From positions 1 through 64,000 of the forward strand of contig JAEUQF010000230.1 in NCBI GenBank assembly GCA_016789745.1: a stretch of 64,000 nt of DNA, read 5' to 3'. This DNA is from Bryobacterales bacterium (GTDB lineage: Bacteria > Acidobacteriota > Terriglobia > Bryobacterales > Bryobacteraceae). The notes below the pieces were generated by a model that did no database searches, was not told the DNA's origin, and saw only the letters and a program-made list of their open reading frames with translations. Position numbers and translations under genes: made by a program. This document shows positions 28,813 to 39,800 of this stretch, piece after piece (the first letter of the stretch is position 1; each line of letters begins with the position of its first letter).

Positions 28813-29646
28813 ATGATACTGTTTTTAACTCTCGGAGTCGCCGGGATGGTGTGGGGCGCATCCAGCCGGATTGAGGTGCACGGGCATCGCGGCGCGCGGG
28901 CGGTGCGGCCGGAGAACACCATGCCGGCGTTTACGTACGCCATCGACTCCGGTGTCGACGTTCTGGAGTTGGATCTTGCCGTCACCAGGGACAACGTGCT
29001 GGTGGTGTCGCACGATGCCCGCATGAACCCGGCCTACTGCAGCGGTCCGGCCGGTTCCACCAACGTGATTCGGGAGATGACCATGGCCGAGTTGCAGCGT
29101 TGGGACTGCGGGGCTCGGGCCAATCCGGCGTTTCCTAAACAGGTGGCTGTACCGGGGACGCGCGTGCCGGCTCTGGATGATGTGCTGGCGCTGGCATCGA
29201 AGGGCAGGTTTCATTTCAATATCGAGACCAAGATCTTCGCGAAAGAGCCGCAGTTGACGCCGCCGCCGGAGGAGTTCGCGCGCCTGCTCGCCGAAGCGTT
29301 GCAGCGCCACAAGGTGGTGGAAAGGACCATTGTGCAGAGCTTTGACTTCCGGACGCTCCATGCGATGAAGAAGCTGCTGCCACAGGTGCGTTTATCGGCC
29401 CTCTACGCCGGGATGCCGCGGGACTTTGTTGAGGTGGCGAAAGAAGCGGGTGCCGGCATCATCTCTCCACACTACACACTGATAACGCCAGAGCAGGTGC
29501 GGAGGGCGCACGTGGCGGGGCTTCGCGTGGTGCCGTGGACTGCCAACACCACGGAGGATTGGAAGCGGTTGGCCGATGCTGGCGTGGACGCCATTATTAC
29601 CGATGATCCGGCCGAACTCATTGCCTACCTGAAGACGCGGCGTTAA
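28813..29646 (+). CDS. Glycerophosphodiester phosphodiesterase family protein
   Basis: 277 residues from the ATG at 28813; a TTG at 28792 would add seven residues. A signal peptide (MILFLTLGVAGMVWGA) is followed by the GDPD barrel: HGHRGARAVRPENTMPAF, ELDLAVTRDNVLVVSHD, NIETKI and the closing WTANTTEDWKRLADAGVDAI. It would hydrolyse glycerophosphodiesters to glycerol-3-phosphate and an alcohol in the periplasm. It is divergent from the Gfo/Idh gene. A TATGCT sits 6 nt before the start. Confidence 0.92.
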   Translation: MILFLTLGVAGMVWGASSRIEVHGHRGARAVRPENTMPAFTYAIDSGVDVLELDLAVTRDNVLVVSHDARMNPAYCSGPAGSTNVIREMTMAELQRWDCGARANPAFPKQVAVPGTRVPALDDVLALASKGRFHFNIETKIFAKEPQLTPPPEEFARLLAEALQRHKVVERTIVQSFDFRTLHAMKKLLPQVRLSALYAGMPRDFVEVAKEAGAGIISPHYTLITPEQVRRAHVAGLRVVPWTANTTEDWKRLADAGVDAIITDDPAELIAYLKTRR

Positions 29647-29921
29647 CGCGCTATCTCCAGCGGCACGCCGCGGGCGGCGAGTTCGTCGAGCAGTTGGCGG
29701 ACGGCAGCCGTCGGCTCGCACTCGCCGGGCACGATCCATGCCCAGGTGAGATCTTCCCGGAATTCCTTCGTGCTGATGCGCCACGGGCTTAGGTGTTCCG
29801 GCGTCCCCGCGCCGATACGGATGATAGACCAGTGGCGAACCAGCGCACGAGCCGTGCGGGCATCGGGTTTTGAGCCTCGGACAATGAAGTGGTTATCGCC
29901 GTGAACGATGATGCCAACCAT
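29643..29921 (-). CDS. Conserved small protein (92 aa), function unknown
   Basis: The protein starts MVGIIVHGDNHFIVRG and contains ALVRHWSIIRIG, RISTKEFREDLTWAWIVPG and AVRQLLDELAARGV. I recall close relatives as uncharacterised acidobacterial proteins. The mixed alpha/beta composition and absence of a signal peptide suggest a cytoplasmic single-domain protein. It starts 10 bp after the methyltransferase gene on the same strand, so they are probably co-transcribed. It overlaps the convergent phosphodiesterase gene by 4 bp. Confidence 0.75.
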   Translation of the reverse strand: MVGIIVHGDNHFIVRGSKPDARTARALVRHWSIIRIGAGTPEHLSPWRISTKEFREDLTWAWIVPGECEPTAAVRQLLDELAARGVPLEIAR

Positions 29922-29931
29922 TGCTGTTCCG

Positions 29932-30678
29932 CTACGGCTTCCGTGCCAGGAAGTAATTGCGATGCTGGCCGATTTCACCGGCCATGCCGAGCTCGGCCGC
30001 ATCCTGTACGCTGATGCTGTCGAAGCCGGATTCCACCAGACCGGCCTGGACGTCCGCCTCCGGGTAATAGCGTTCGCGAATGGTGTAGTCGGATCGGAGC
30101 CAGAGGCCGTTCTCGCGCCGGAACTGGGTGAAGCGGCAGGTGGCCAGCTGGCTGACATCGTCCCAGGTTGGCTGCGCGACGCTAACGAGATCGATGTCCA
30201 CGATGTGCGGCATATTGGGCCAAAGGTCGCGGAAGGCTTCGATGCGGTTCATGTCGAAGGCGAACCACCCGCCAGGTTTGAGGCAGGCGTGCGCATTGCG
30301 GAATACCTTTCGCAACTCGTTGCGGCTGAGCATGTGGTTCATGCTGTCGCCGGTGGAGATAATCGCGTCGAAAGGTTCGGGGAAAGTGAAGTCCCTGGCA
30401 TCGCAGGCCACGAACGTGACTTCCGTGGCACGGGCGCGGGCGAAAGCCAGCATCTGCTCGGAGCCGTCCAGGCCGGTTACCTGGAAGCCGTTCTGCCGCA
30501 GGAGTCTCGCCAGCCGGCCGTCGCCGCAGCACAGGTCCAGGATGGCGCTCCCCGGCGCCAGGTTATGAAGCAGCAGCCGGTCGAGAACGGGCATGGCCTT
30601 GGCGTGATAGTCGCCGGCCCAGTGGCGGCTGTAGAGGCGGGCAAAGGGGTCGTAATCGCGGTAGCGCTGCTCACTCAT
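29932..30678 (-). CDS. Class I SAM-dependent methyltransferase
   Basis: 248 residues with the SAM-binding motif ILDLCCGDGRLA (46-57), the acidic GLDGSEQML, FDAIISTGDSMNHM and LKPGGWFAFDMN. The substrate is not predictable; similar proteins act on small molecules. It lies just downstream of the broken TonB-dependent carrier on the same strand (8-bp gap) and upstream of the conserved 92-residue protein. Confidence 0.88.
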   Translation of the reverse strand: MSEQRYRDYDPFARLYSRHWAGDYHAKAMPVLDRLLLHNLAPGSAILDLCCGDGRLARLLRQNGFQVTGLDGSEQMLAFARARATEVTFVACDARDFTFPEPFDAIISTGDSMNHMLSRNELRKVFRNAHACLKPGGWFAFDMNRIEAFRDLWPNMPHIVDIDLVSVAQPTWDDVSQLATCRFTQFRRENGLWLRSDYTIRERYYPEADVQAGLVESGFDSISVQDAAELGMAGEIGQHRNYFLARKP

Positions 30679-30685
30679 CTTCTGG

Positions 30686-33600
30686 TTAGAAGTTTACCCG
30701 CATACTCACCACAAGGATGCGGTTACCGTCGGAGGTGCCGGTGATGCGTCCGAAGTTCGTTGAGTTGATATCGCCGTTGGGATTGGAGAAGTTCGGGCGG
30801 TTGAGGGCGCTGATGGCGTCGCCGCGCAACTCCACGGTTAAACGTTCGGTGGCGCGGATGCGCTTCACCACGTTCAGGTCAAAGCGCAGCGCGCCGGAGC
30901 CTTCCAGAAAGGCCGGTGACATGGTGCCGGGGCTTCCCGGCGAGGCATTTACGAACAGGAGTTGTCCGGAAGCGTTGGCCACCGCCTGCAGCGTACTGCG
31001 CGAGGCCAGTGCTGGCATCAGGGTGGCTCGCATCGGGTCGGGCACCTGTTGCAGGCCCGTGAAGTAGCGCACCCCCTGACCCGTACGTTCCACGGCGCCC
31101 AGACCCCTGTCCACATCGGCAGCCGCCGTCGCCGGGGTGCCGGCGGTGTTGAAGCTGTTAAACGACGCCCTTCCGGAGAAGATGCCGATGGGCTCGCCGC
31201 TGAACCAGTTCACGATGTTGCCGATCTGCCAGCGCTCTACCAGGCGCGCCAGCAAGCCCCTGCTGTTTCCCAGCAACGGCTTTCCCGGCCCGACCGGCAA
31301 TTCAAACGTGCCGGAGGTGCGAATGACGTGGGTGCGATGGAATCCGAGTAACTTTTTGTCCAGGCTGCGGTCGCGCCCGCTGCGGTAACTGCGATTGAGC
31401 TCGTCTCCATCGCCGTCTTCTTCGCCCAAGGTGTGGCTCCAGGTGTAGTTACCCTGAAACGTCCGACCCTTGACCCAGCGTCGAGTCAGTTCCACCTGAA
31501 AGGAGTTGTAAGTGGAGGTCGCGTAATTGCCCGCCAGTCGGGCGCTGCTGAACTGCGGGTTGGCGATGACGAAGTCTTCCGGGAGGGCGGCGCGGCGCAG
31601 CAGTCCCCCACGGGTGCCGGTATATTGCGTCGAAGTGGCCAGGTAGTCCGCAAAGGAGGCGACGTTATTCAACGCTAAATGCGCCTGGGTAGTGGTGTTG
31701 GTGCGGATGGCTTGCGAACCGGTGATCGTGGTGCCGTTCACTGTGCCCAGCCCAGCGATGTTGATGCCCTGGAATATGCGGTCGAGCAGCGCAGCGTTGC
31801 CGCCCGCCTGCGTAGTGAGAAAGGCATCCAGGATCCCGTCTTCGAAGATGTTTCGTTCGTTGATGTCGGCGCCCCGAATTAGCTTCGTTGCCTTCAGGCC
31901 GACGTATCGCACATCCAGGACCATGTTCCGCATCACCTCCCGCTGGAGCGACACGTTCCAGTTCTGGATGTAAGGTGTGCGCAGATTGGTGTCGAAAACG
32001 AGCAAGGTTTGTGTGCGATCGGTTACCGGAATGGTAGTAAGTGGCGCGCCCTGCGGCGCCAGCGGGAACCGGACCGAACGCAGGTCGAAGTAAGTGGGGC
32101 TTTGAAACAGCACCCGCTCGCGGAGTCCGGGCTGATCGCCGGAAACCACATCGATCAAGCGCAGGGACTGGCGCTCGTAGTTGAATCGCATACCCGGCGC
32201 GCACAATTGTCTTGCGTTTCAACCCGGGCAAGGCATAGCTGAGGCCCACTGCGGGGCCGACGTTGTTCCAGTCCTCGTTGTAGAGCTTGCGGGTTCGGAC
32301 TGCCCGTTCCCGGCCCAATCAACTCCACCGTGGAAAGAGTGCCGTTCTGCCGGCCCGGTTGATAGAGGTCGGCAAAGGAGGTGCCGGACAGGCCGAAAAT
32401 GCCGCCGGTCCCACCTGCCGTCGTCGCCGTTCGCCCCTCCGGATCATACGGGACGCCGTAATACTCTCACCGGACACCTAGATTAAGAGTAAGGTTCGGA
32501 GTTACTTTCCAATCGTCCTTGACGAAGAGACTAATTCCGGCCGCTGCCATTTGCGGTATTTGTAGAGACCGGGCTGATACTGCGGGTTAGTGCCGCCGGT
32601 GGCGTTCAGCGCCTGCGCGACGCTGGCAAGGGATCCGCTCAGGTCGGTCAGCATCGAGGTGGCGTTGGCCAGGTTCTGTCCGATGCCTGCAATGGAATCC
32701 AGGCCCGTGACCGGCACTGCCCCTGTGCCGAGGTGTACTCTTGGCATTACGTCGGACGAGTTAAAGCTATCGGTGGTGGACAGCCGCAGATCACCTCCCA
32801 GCTTAAAAGCATGCTTGCCCCGGATGACGGTGACCGCGTCGGTGAACTGGTAGAGCGGACTCTTCAACAGCACGGGGTCGTCGTCGGATACCACGACATC
32901 GGAAACGAGGTTGAACACCGGAATGTACGGCTGGTTTCCGGCGCGCGGCAGGAAGCCGGCGTGTTCTGCGATCTCCCATGGCGCTCGTCCGCGGGTGTTT
33001 GGCCGCAAGGCGCCGAAGCGGAACTCGTTCAGCACGGTAGGGCGAACGGTGGAGACCAGCGAGAAGGTGTGTAGCCGGTCGCGGCGGGTGAGTGTGCCGC
33101 CCGGCGAGTCGGGGAATGTTTGCTCGTAGCGCGTGTTGTACTCGGCTTCCTGTTCCGCGTTGTAAGTGTAGGCGGCGCGGTGATGCGTCCGGAAGATATG
33201 ATCCGCCTTCACGTTAAGAACGTCGAAGTCATCGGTACTGCGGCGTTGCCACGTATACCCGGCCGTATTTAGTCCGTCACCAGTGCGGAAGTTATTCGGG
33301 AGCGGCATGGGCTGATACAGACTGGTAAGTAAGCCGGTGGGGTCGGCGGCGCGGCGGTTAGGGTCGCGGTTGAACAGCGATACGGTGGCCAGGGCGGCGC
33401 CGGAGGGTGGGGTTCGCGGCATTCCGTTCAGATCGACGGTGGGTACCGCCGCGTCGGCGTTCCCGTTGCGTACGCCCGGAAAGTAGCGGAAGAGCCCCTG
33501 CCGGGCACTTTCCGTGTAAACCGTGCTGGTTACCGACGACTTCTGGCGGATCCGCTGGGCATCATACAGGAAGTGAAAGAACGTCGTGTTCTTACGGATG

Positions 33601-34197
33601 GGGCCGCCGATCCGCCCGCCGAACTGATTGCGGATCAGGTTGTTTCTCGGGCTTAGGAGTGCTCCCGTGCGGGCGTCGGTGCCTCTTAGGTTGTTGGAGA
33701 AGGTGTTGGCATTCAGGACCTGCCAGGCCGGCTTGGGTATAAACGAGGCTCAAGGCGTTGCGCGCGGGGATGGGTAGATCTAGTACTTTCTATCCGCTTA
33801 TGGTCCCTCCGACGCTGGCGGTGTTGTACCCGAGCAGGTTGTCTGACTCGGCAGTTACCTGGAGGCTCTCGGTCACCTCTCCCAACTCTATTTTGAGGTT
33901 CAATTGCAGCCGCGCGCCCACCGGTAGTTCCACTCCTTGATAAATCAACTGGCGGAACCCCGGGCCGATGGCCCGGATGCGGTAGGTGCCCGGCGGCAAA
34001 GCAGCGAAAAGATAGCTCCCTGTTTCGTTGCTGATTGTGCGATTTTTTACACCGGGTAGCGATGTTTTCCGCATCGATTGTGGCTGCTCCCACCACCGCC
34101 GCTTGTGGGTCGGTAACCGTGCCGGATAGCACGGCGTCGCTCTTTGAGCGTAGATCAGGCCCCTGGCAAGAACCGCAAGTTGAATTACGGAAGACAT
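30686..34197 (-). pseudogene. Decayed Oar-like TonB-dependent carrier with carboxypeptidase-regulatory domain
   Basis: The pieces read, in order: signal peptide from 34197 (MSSVIQLAVLARGLIYAQ); CarboxypepD_reg-like domain (VLSGTVTDPQAAVVGA, ETGSYLFAALPPGTYRIRA); LPIPARNALSLVYTQAG; barrel segments (NQFGGRIGGPIRKNTTFFHF, RKLYNEDWNNVGPAVGL) and a normal end (GNRILVVSMRVNF). They are in different frames. Lesions: frameshifts near 34145, 34055, 33725 (with most of the plug missing), 32548, 32290 and 32190; nonsense TAG at 33790-33792 and TGA at 32467-32469. The gene would have encoded a ~1100-residue outer-membrane protein and is now non-functional. Confidence 0.88.
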
Positions 34198-34224
34198 GGA
34201 ATCGGGATTGTAGCAAAGCGTGAC

Positions 34225-34240
34225 TTCCCGTGTGTGGGAA
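34225..34240. promoter_or_regulatory. Palindrome over the -35 of the broken TonB-carrier gene
   Basis: TTCCC and GGGAA arms flank six bases. A minus-strand TACAAT at 34212-34207 precedes the pseudogene start by 9 nt, which places the -35 inside this palindrome. It is probably a repressor site left from the intact gene. Confidence 0.35.
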
Positions 34241-34390
34241 CGCACTTACAAGTTCCGTCGTGGATGGGTTATGATAGGAATTTCCCACCAAGACGTGGAT
34301 CCGCGTATACGTTGCACGGGTTCTTCTAAAAGTAAATACAGTAACTGATGTAGTTATCCGCCGGGCGGGAGTATTCTAATTCCCACAAAC

Positions 34391-34419
34391 TTGCCCGCGT
34401 CATGAAAGAAAGTTAATAT
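34391..34419 (+). promoter_or_regulatory. Promoter of the metal-efflux operon
   Basis: TTGCCC (34391-34396), 17 bp, then TAATAT (34414-34419). Transcription would start near 34426, about 8 nt before the ATG at 34434. This rules out the upstream TTG at 34419 as a start. Confidence 0.6.
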
Positions 34420-34433
34420 TGTTGAGTCTTATC

Positions 34434-35684
34434 ATGGATCGGAGTTTCTTTTCCGCATCTTGGCGACTGCTTACCGTTGCTGTACTCAGCAGCCCGTGGC
34501 TACAGGGAGATCCGCTCACTCTGTCGCGTGCGCTTCGTCTTGCCGATGAGTCCCACCCGCAACTGCGGGCCGGCACGGCGCAGATCGACGTGGCGCGGGC
34601 TGGTCTTATCACTGCTCGTACTTATCCGAACCCGGAGGTAGGGTTTCAGGTGGGCCGGCAGATGGTCCGCATACCGGGCAACGTCCCCGGCATGGTGTCG
34701 ACCTACAGCTTCACGCAGCCACTGGAGATCGGGCCGTTGCGTCCGGCGCGCATCGAATTCGCCGAACGGTTCGTGAATAGCTCGGAACTGGCTCGTGCCG
34801 AGGTGCGACTGTTCACCTTGACGCGGGTGCGCCGCAGCTTTTTCGAGGTGCTCCGGCGGCTGGGAGAGATTACGCTGGCAACGGAGAACCTACGGTTGGT
34901 AGAGGACCTGCGCAAGCGGATCGCTGTGCGGGTGGATGTAGGTGAGGCCGGGCGCCTGGAACTGATTCGTGCCGACGCCGAGGTTGCCACCGCGCGGACG
35001 CAGGCCAACAGTGCGCGTCTGCGCCTGGTGAATGAAGAATCGCAGTTGCGGGCGGCGATCGCCGCACCCTTGGAACCGGTGCTTTCGCTGGAGGGGGCTC
35101 TGGAGCCGGCCATCACGCTACCGCCGCTGCAGGAGTTGTGGCAAGAGGCGTCGGAACGGCACCCGGCGCTTGCCCTGGCCAGAGCGGAGGTCCGGCGCGC
35201 CGAATCGCGCATTACGTATGAACAGGCACTGCTCCGGCCGCAGCCGGCGATTCGCTCCGACATCGAGCGCTATCCGGACGTTCCCAACTACCGGGTGGGG
35301 GTTCAGTTCGCGCTGCCGTTCTGGAATCGCCGCAAGGGTCCCTTGGCGGAAGCCGCCGCCGAAGTGCGGCGCACCAGTGCGTTGGTACAGGCTAGGGAAC
35401 TGGAGATCAAGGCGGCACTTGAAAGTGCGTACGGCCGCTATCAGTTGGCGAGCCAGCAACTGGCGGCATTCGAGGAAGGGCTGCTGCGCGAGGCTGCCGA
35501 GGCCGTGCGCGCGGCCGAAACGGCGTACCAGTTAGGCGAGCGCGGCATTTTGGAAGTGCTGGACGCGCAACGTGTGTTGCGCACCGTCCGGCTGGATTTC
35601 CTGAATGCGCAGTATGACCGCCAGGCTGCTCTTATCGATCTTGATGAATTGCGTGCGCTCGATCTGGGGAGGCTGATGCCATGA
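34434..35684 (+). CDS. TolC-family outer membrane efflux protein (CusC/CzcC-like)
   Basis: 416 residues from the ATG at 34434, with a signal peptide ending near SSPWLQG. The typical TolC pattern of two long helical halves is visible (LSRALRLADESHPQLRAG, YPNPEVGFQVG, TAYQLGERGILEVLDAQRVL). It forms the outer-membrane channel of the tripartite pump encoded by the next two genes. A good promoter precedes it, and it overlaps the adaptor gene by ATGA. No metal-responsive regulator gene is adjacent. Confidence 0.9.
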   Translation: MDRSFFSASWRLLTVAVLSSPWLQGDPLTLSRALRLADESHPQLRAGTAQIDVARAGLITARTYPNPEVGFQVGRQMVRIPGNVPGMVSTYSFTQPLEIGPLRPARIEFAERFVNSSELARAEVRLFTLTRVRRSFFEVLRRLGEITLATENLRLVEDLRKRIAVRVDVGEAGRLELIRADAEVATARTQANSARLRLVNEESQLRAAIAAPLEPVLSLEGALEPAITLPPLQELWQEASERHPALALARAEVRRAESRITYEQALLRPQPAIRSDIERYPDVPNYRVGVQFALPFWNRRKGPLAEAAAEVRRTSALVQARELEIKAALESAYGRYQLASQQLAAFEEGLLREAAEAVRAAETAYQLGERGILEVLDAQRVLRTVRLDFLNAQYDRQAALIDLDELRALDLGRLMP

Positions 35685-36844
35685 AACGCTCCTATCTGTT
35701 GCTGTTGCCGGTGGCGGTACTGTTCTGCGGCTGCAAGGCGGCTCCGCCGTCAGCGGAGGCCGTGACGGCGGCTGCTGCGCCGCGGGATCCTTCCCGCATC
35801 ACGGCCACCGGGCCGATTCTCAAGCGCATCAAGCTGGGGCAGCCGGCGTGGGCGAGCGTGGGGTCGACACTGACGGTGGCGGCGCGGGTGGAAGTAGACG
35901 AGACGCGCGTGACCCGCGTCGGTTCGCCGGTGATGGGCCGTATCAACTCCCTCTCGGTCCACGAAGGGGAGGAGGTGCATCGCGGGCAGTTGCTGGCGCT
36001 GTTGACTTCCACCGGCCTATCCGACGGCCAGTTGCAATTGCTGAAGGCTCTATCGCAGCGCCAGGTGGCGCAGCGTGCCGTAGAGCGCGCGCAGTTGTTG
36101 CTGAAGGCCGACGTCATCGGTTCGGCGGAACTGCAGCGACGCGAGGCGGAACTGGCCGAGGCAACCGCGGAACTGGCGGCGGCGCGCGATCAATTGATGC
36201 TGCTGGGCATGCCGGACGACGCCATGAAGGAGATGGAGCGAAGCCGTACCTTAAATTCGGTTTCGCGCATTGTGGCGAGCATGGACGGCACGGTACTAGA
36301 CCGCAAGGTTACCCTTGGCCAGGTAGTACAACCGGCGGATACGGTGTTTGAGATCGCAGACCTGAGCAACGTTTGGCTGGTGGCGGACGTGCCGGAGGCG
36401 GCGGCGGGCCATGTGGCCGCCGGCCAGACCGTGGAGGCTGAAATCGGCGCATTTCCTGGCCAGGCGATTCACGGCAAATTGTCGTTCGTCAGCGCCACCG
36501 TGAATCCGGAGACACGCACCGTGCGGGTGCGCATGGACTTGCCCAACGCCAAGCGCCGGTACAAGCCGGCCATGCTGGCCACCATGACGCTGAAAGACAA
36601 TCCGGAGAAGAAGATGCTGGTCCCGGCGGCGGCGGTGGTGCGTGAGGGCGACACCGAGTACGTGCTGGTGCACGTCGATAGCGACACCTACCAGTTGCGC
36701 AAAGTGGTTCTCGGCCAGGAGCATGGCGGCCGCCGCGTGGTGACCGAGGGGCTTCAGGGCGAAGAGAAGATTATCGTGGACGGTGCCTTCCACCTGAACA
36801 ACGAGCGCCGCCGCCAGCTAACCGGAAGCGACGGAGCATCTTAA
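35681..36844 (+). CDS. RND efflux periplasmic adaptor (CusB/CzcB-like)
   Basis: 387 residues. The N-terminus (LLLLPVAVLFCGCKAAPP) looks like a lipoprotein signal with Cys near residue 19, though the lipobox is atypical. The biotinyl-lipoyl halves (GRINSLSVHEGEEVHRGQLL; ASMDGTVLDRKVTLGQVVQ) flank a helical hairpin, then the beta-barrel domains (GKLSFVSATVNPETRTVRVR). It links the inner-membrane pump and the outer channel. It overlaps the TolC gene and is one base from the RND gene, so all three are one operon. Confidence 0.9.
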   Translation: MKRSYLLLLPVAVLFCGCKAAPPSAEAVTAAAAPRDPSRITATGPILKRIKLGQPAWASVGSTLTVAARVEVDETRVTRVGSPVMGRINSLSVHEGEEVHRGQLLALLTSTGLSDGQLQLLKALSQRQVAQRAVERAQLLLKADVIGSAELQRREAELAEATAELAAARDQLMLLGMPDDAMKEMERSRTLNSVSRIVASMDGTVLDRKVTLGQVVQPADTVFEIADLSNVWLVADVPEAAAGHVAAGQTVEAEIGAFPGQAIHGKLSFVSATVNPETRTVRVRMDLPNAKRRYKPAMLATMTLKDNPEKKMLVPAAAVVREGDTEYVLVHVDSDTYQLRKVVLGQEHGGRRVVTEGLQGEEKIIVDGAFHLNNERRRQLTGSDGAS

Positions 36845-36845
36845 C

Positions 36846-39800
36846 ATGGTCGATACACTGGTGCGAGCCGCGCTCAAGCAGCGCATCATTGTTGTCGTTC
36901 TCGCCGTAGCCGCCTTGGCATTCGGTCTCGATGCGACGCGCAAGCTCTCGGTCGATGCCTTCCCCGACGTGACCAACGTGCAGGTACAGGTGGCGACCGA
37001 AGTGCCCGGCCGCTCTCCGGATGAGGTGGAACGCATTGTTACGATCCCGGTTGAGATTGCGATGACCGGCCTGCCGGGCCTTACGGAACTGCGCTCTCAG
37101 AATGAGCCGGGCCTGTCGATTGTCACTCTCGTTTTCACCGACGACACGCCGGTTTACTTCGCACGCCAGTTGGTGTCAGAGCGAATCGGCGACTTGCAGG
37201 GGCGCGTTCCGCCGGAGATCCACCCGGTGATCGGCCCTGTCTCCACCGCCCTCAGCGAGGTCTACCAGTACACGATCGAGAATCCAAACGATGGGGAACG
37301 GGCGCTGACGAAGGACGAATTGGTGCAGCGCCGCATCATCCAGGATTGGGTGGCGCGCCCGCTGTTGCGTTCCATTCCGGGTGTTGCCGAGATCAACTCC
37401 ACCGGCGGTTACGTAAAGCAATACCAGGTGCTGGTGGACCCGGTGAAGATGCGCTATTACAACGTCACCATACACGACGTTCATGAGGCGCTCTCCCGCA
37501 ACAATGCGAACTCCAGCGGCGGTATCCTGCCGCAAGGTCCGGAGATCTTCCTGGTCCGCGGCCTGGGCCTGATCCAGAACATCCAGGACATCGGCAACAT
37601 CATGTTGAAGGAGGTGGGTTCCACACCCGTCTTCATTCGCGATGTGGCCGAGGTCAAGATCGGTGAAGAAGTCCGCTATGGCGCCATGATCAAGGGCGGT
37701 TATACGGAAACCGTCGGCGGTATCGTGATGATGATTGCCAGCGGCAACGCCAAGCAAATTGTAGAACGGATCAAGAGCCGCGTGGACGAGATCAATAAGG
37801 GCGGCATGCTGCCCGACGGCCTGCAGATCACCCCTTACTATGACCGTTCGGAACTGGTGGACGCCGCTCTGGCCACGGTGAGTAAGGTTCTGGTGGAAGG
37901 CATCCTTCTGGTGGTCGTCATCCTGTTCCTGTTTCTGGGTGACCTGCGGTCGAGTGTCATTGTTATCGCCACGTTGATTCTGACGCCGGCGCTGACCTTC
38001 CTGGTCATGAACCATTTAGGGATGTCGGCGAACCTGATGTCGCTGGGCGGGCTGGCGATCGCAATCGGCTTGATGGTGGATGGCTCCGTGGTTGTGGTGG
38101 AGAACGTCTTCGGGCGGCTGGGGCACAACCCGCGCGCCGACCGGCTGAAGGTTGTCTATGAAGCCGTCATGGAAGTGGGCAGCCCGGTGGTATTCGGCAT
38201 CTGCGTCATCATCCTGGTGTTCCTGCCGCTCATGACCCTGGAAGGCATGGAAGGCAAGATGTTTGCTCCGCTTGCCTATACTATTGCGATTGCCCTGGCG
38301 ATTTCGCTGGTCCTTTCGTTGACGCTTTCGCCGGTGCTGTCGGCGTACCTGCTGAAGGGCGGCAGTGAGCACGACACCATCCTGGTGCGCCTGTTGAAGA
38401 CGCCCTACCTAAAGGTGCTGCGTTGGGCAACGCAGCACGAGTTCCTCACGGTGGGTGCTGCGCTGGCGATGTTCGTCGCCGCGATGTCGCTGTTCCCCTA
38501 TCTAGGCACATCATTCATTCCGGAGATGAAGGAGGGGACTATCTCCCCGAATGCCGACCGTGTTCCCAACATCTCTTTGGAAGAGTCCATCCAGATGGAG
38601 ATGGAAGCGCACCGCATGGTGAAGGACATCCCGGGCATTAAGTATGTGGTGTCGCGCCTGGGCCGCGGCGAGTCTCCGGTGGACCCTGCAGGCTACAACG
38701 AAACCGACGCCATGATGCAGTTGCTGCCGGAGAAAGAGCGCGGCGGCCGCACGCAGGATGACATTGCGGACGAGGTTCGCAAGCGAATCTCCACGCTGCC
38801 CGGCGTCAATGTCGTGATGGCGCAGCCTATCTCGGATCGCGTGGATGAGATGGTTACCGGCGTGCGTGCCGATGTTGCCGTCAAGATCTTCGGCGACGAC
38901 CTTACTGAGTTGCGGCAGAAGGCGAATGAAGTGGCCAAGGTGGCCAACACGATTCGCGGAACCGGAGATATCAAGATCGACCGTGTCACCGGCCAGCAGA
39001 ACTTGAACATCGCCATCGACCGGCAGGCCATTGCGCGGCACGGCTTGAACGCGTCCGATGTGCACGATGCCATTGAAGCCGCCGTCGCCGGCAAGGCCGC
39101 CACCGAAATTTACGAAGGCGAGCGACGCTTCCAGGCCGTGGTTCGCTATCCGGAGGCCCTGCGCAACAGCATCCGGGATATCCGCGGCATCCTGCTGCGG
39201 GGTAACGGAGGCGCGGAGATCGCGCTGGGTAACCTGGCGAAGATTGAAGTAAGCGAAGGTGCCTCGCAGATCAAGCGTGAGCAGGCCAAGCGCCGCATTG
39301 TGGTGGGTATCAACGTGCGCGACCGCGATCTGGGCGGCTTCGTCGAGGAGTTACAACGGACTGTGCGCAAACAGGTGCAATTGCCGACGGGCTACTACTA
39401 TGAGTGGGGCGGCCAGTTCGAGAACATGACCCGCGCCCGGCGCCACCTGATGATCATCGTGCCCATAACCATTGGGGCGATCTTCTTCCTGCTCTTCCTG
39501 CTGTTCGGCTCGGTACGATTCGCAGCGCTCATCATCATGGTGCTGCCGTTCGCATCAATTGGCGGGATTGCCGCGCTTTACTTCAGCGGGGAGTACCTCT
39601 CGGTGCCGGCGTCGGTAGGGTTTATTGCGCTGTGGGGCATTGCGGTGCTGAACGGCGTGGTGCTGGTCAGCTATATCCGCGGCTTGCGGGAGGCCGGCAT
39701 GGTGCAGCGTGAAGCAATTCTGCAGGGCGCCAGCATGCGTTTCCGGCCCGTCATGATGACGGCGACGGTGGCGGCGCTAGGATTGGTGCCGTTCCTGTTC

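Noticed and set aside
31665..32318. 217-codon minus-strand frame as a separate gene
   Set aside because: Only its first part (RKLYNEDWNN) makes sense and belongs to the TonB-carrier pseudogene; the rest is a shadow of the next segment.
34419..34433. TTG start for the TolC-like gene
   Set aside because: It falls on the end of the predicted -10 element; the ATG at 34434 begins a proper signal peptide.
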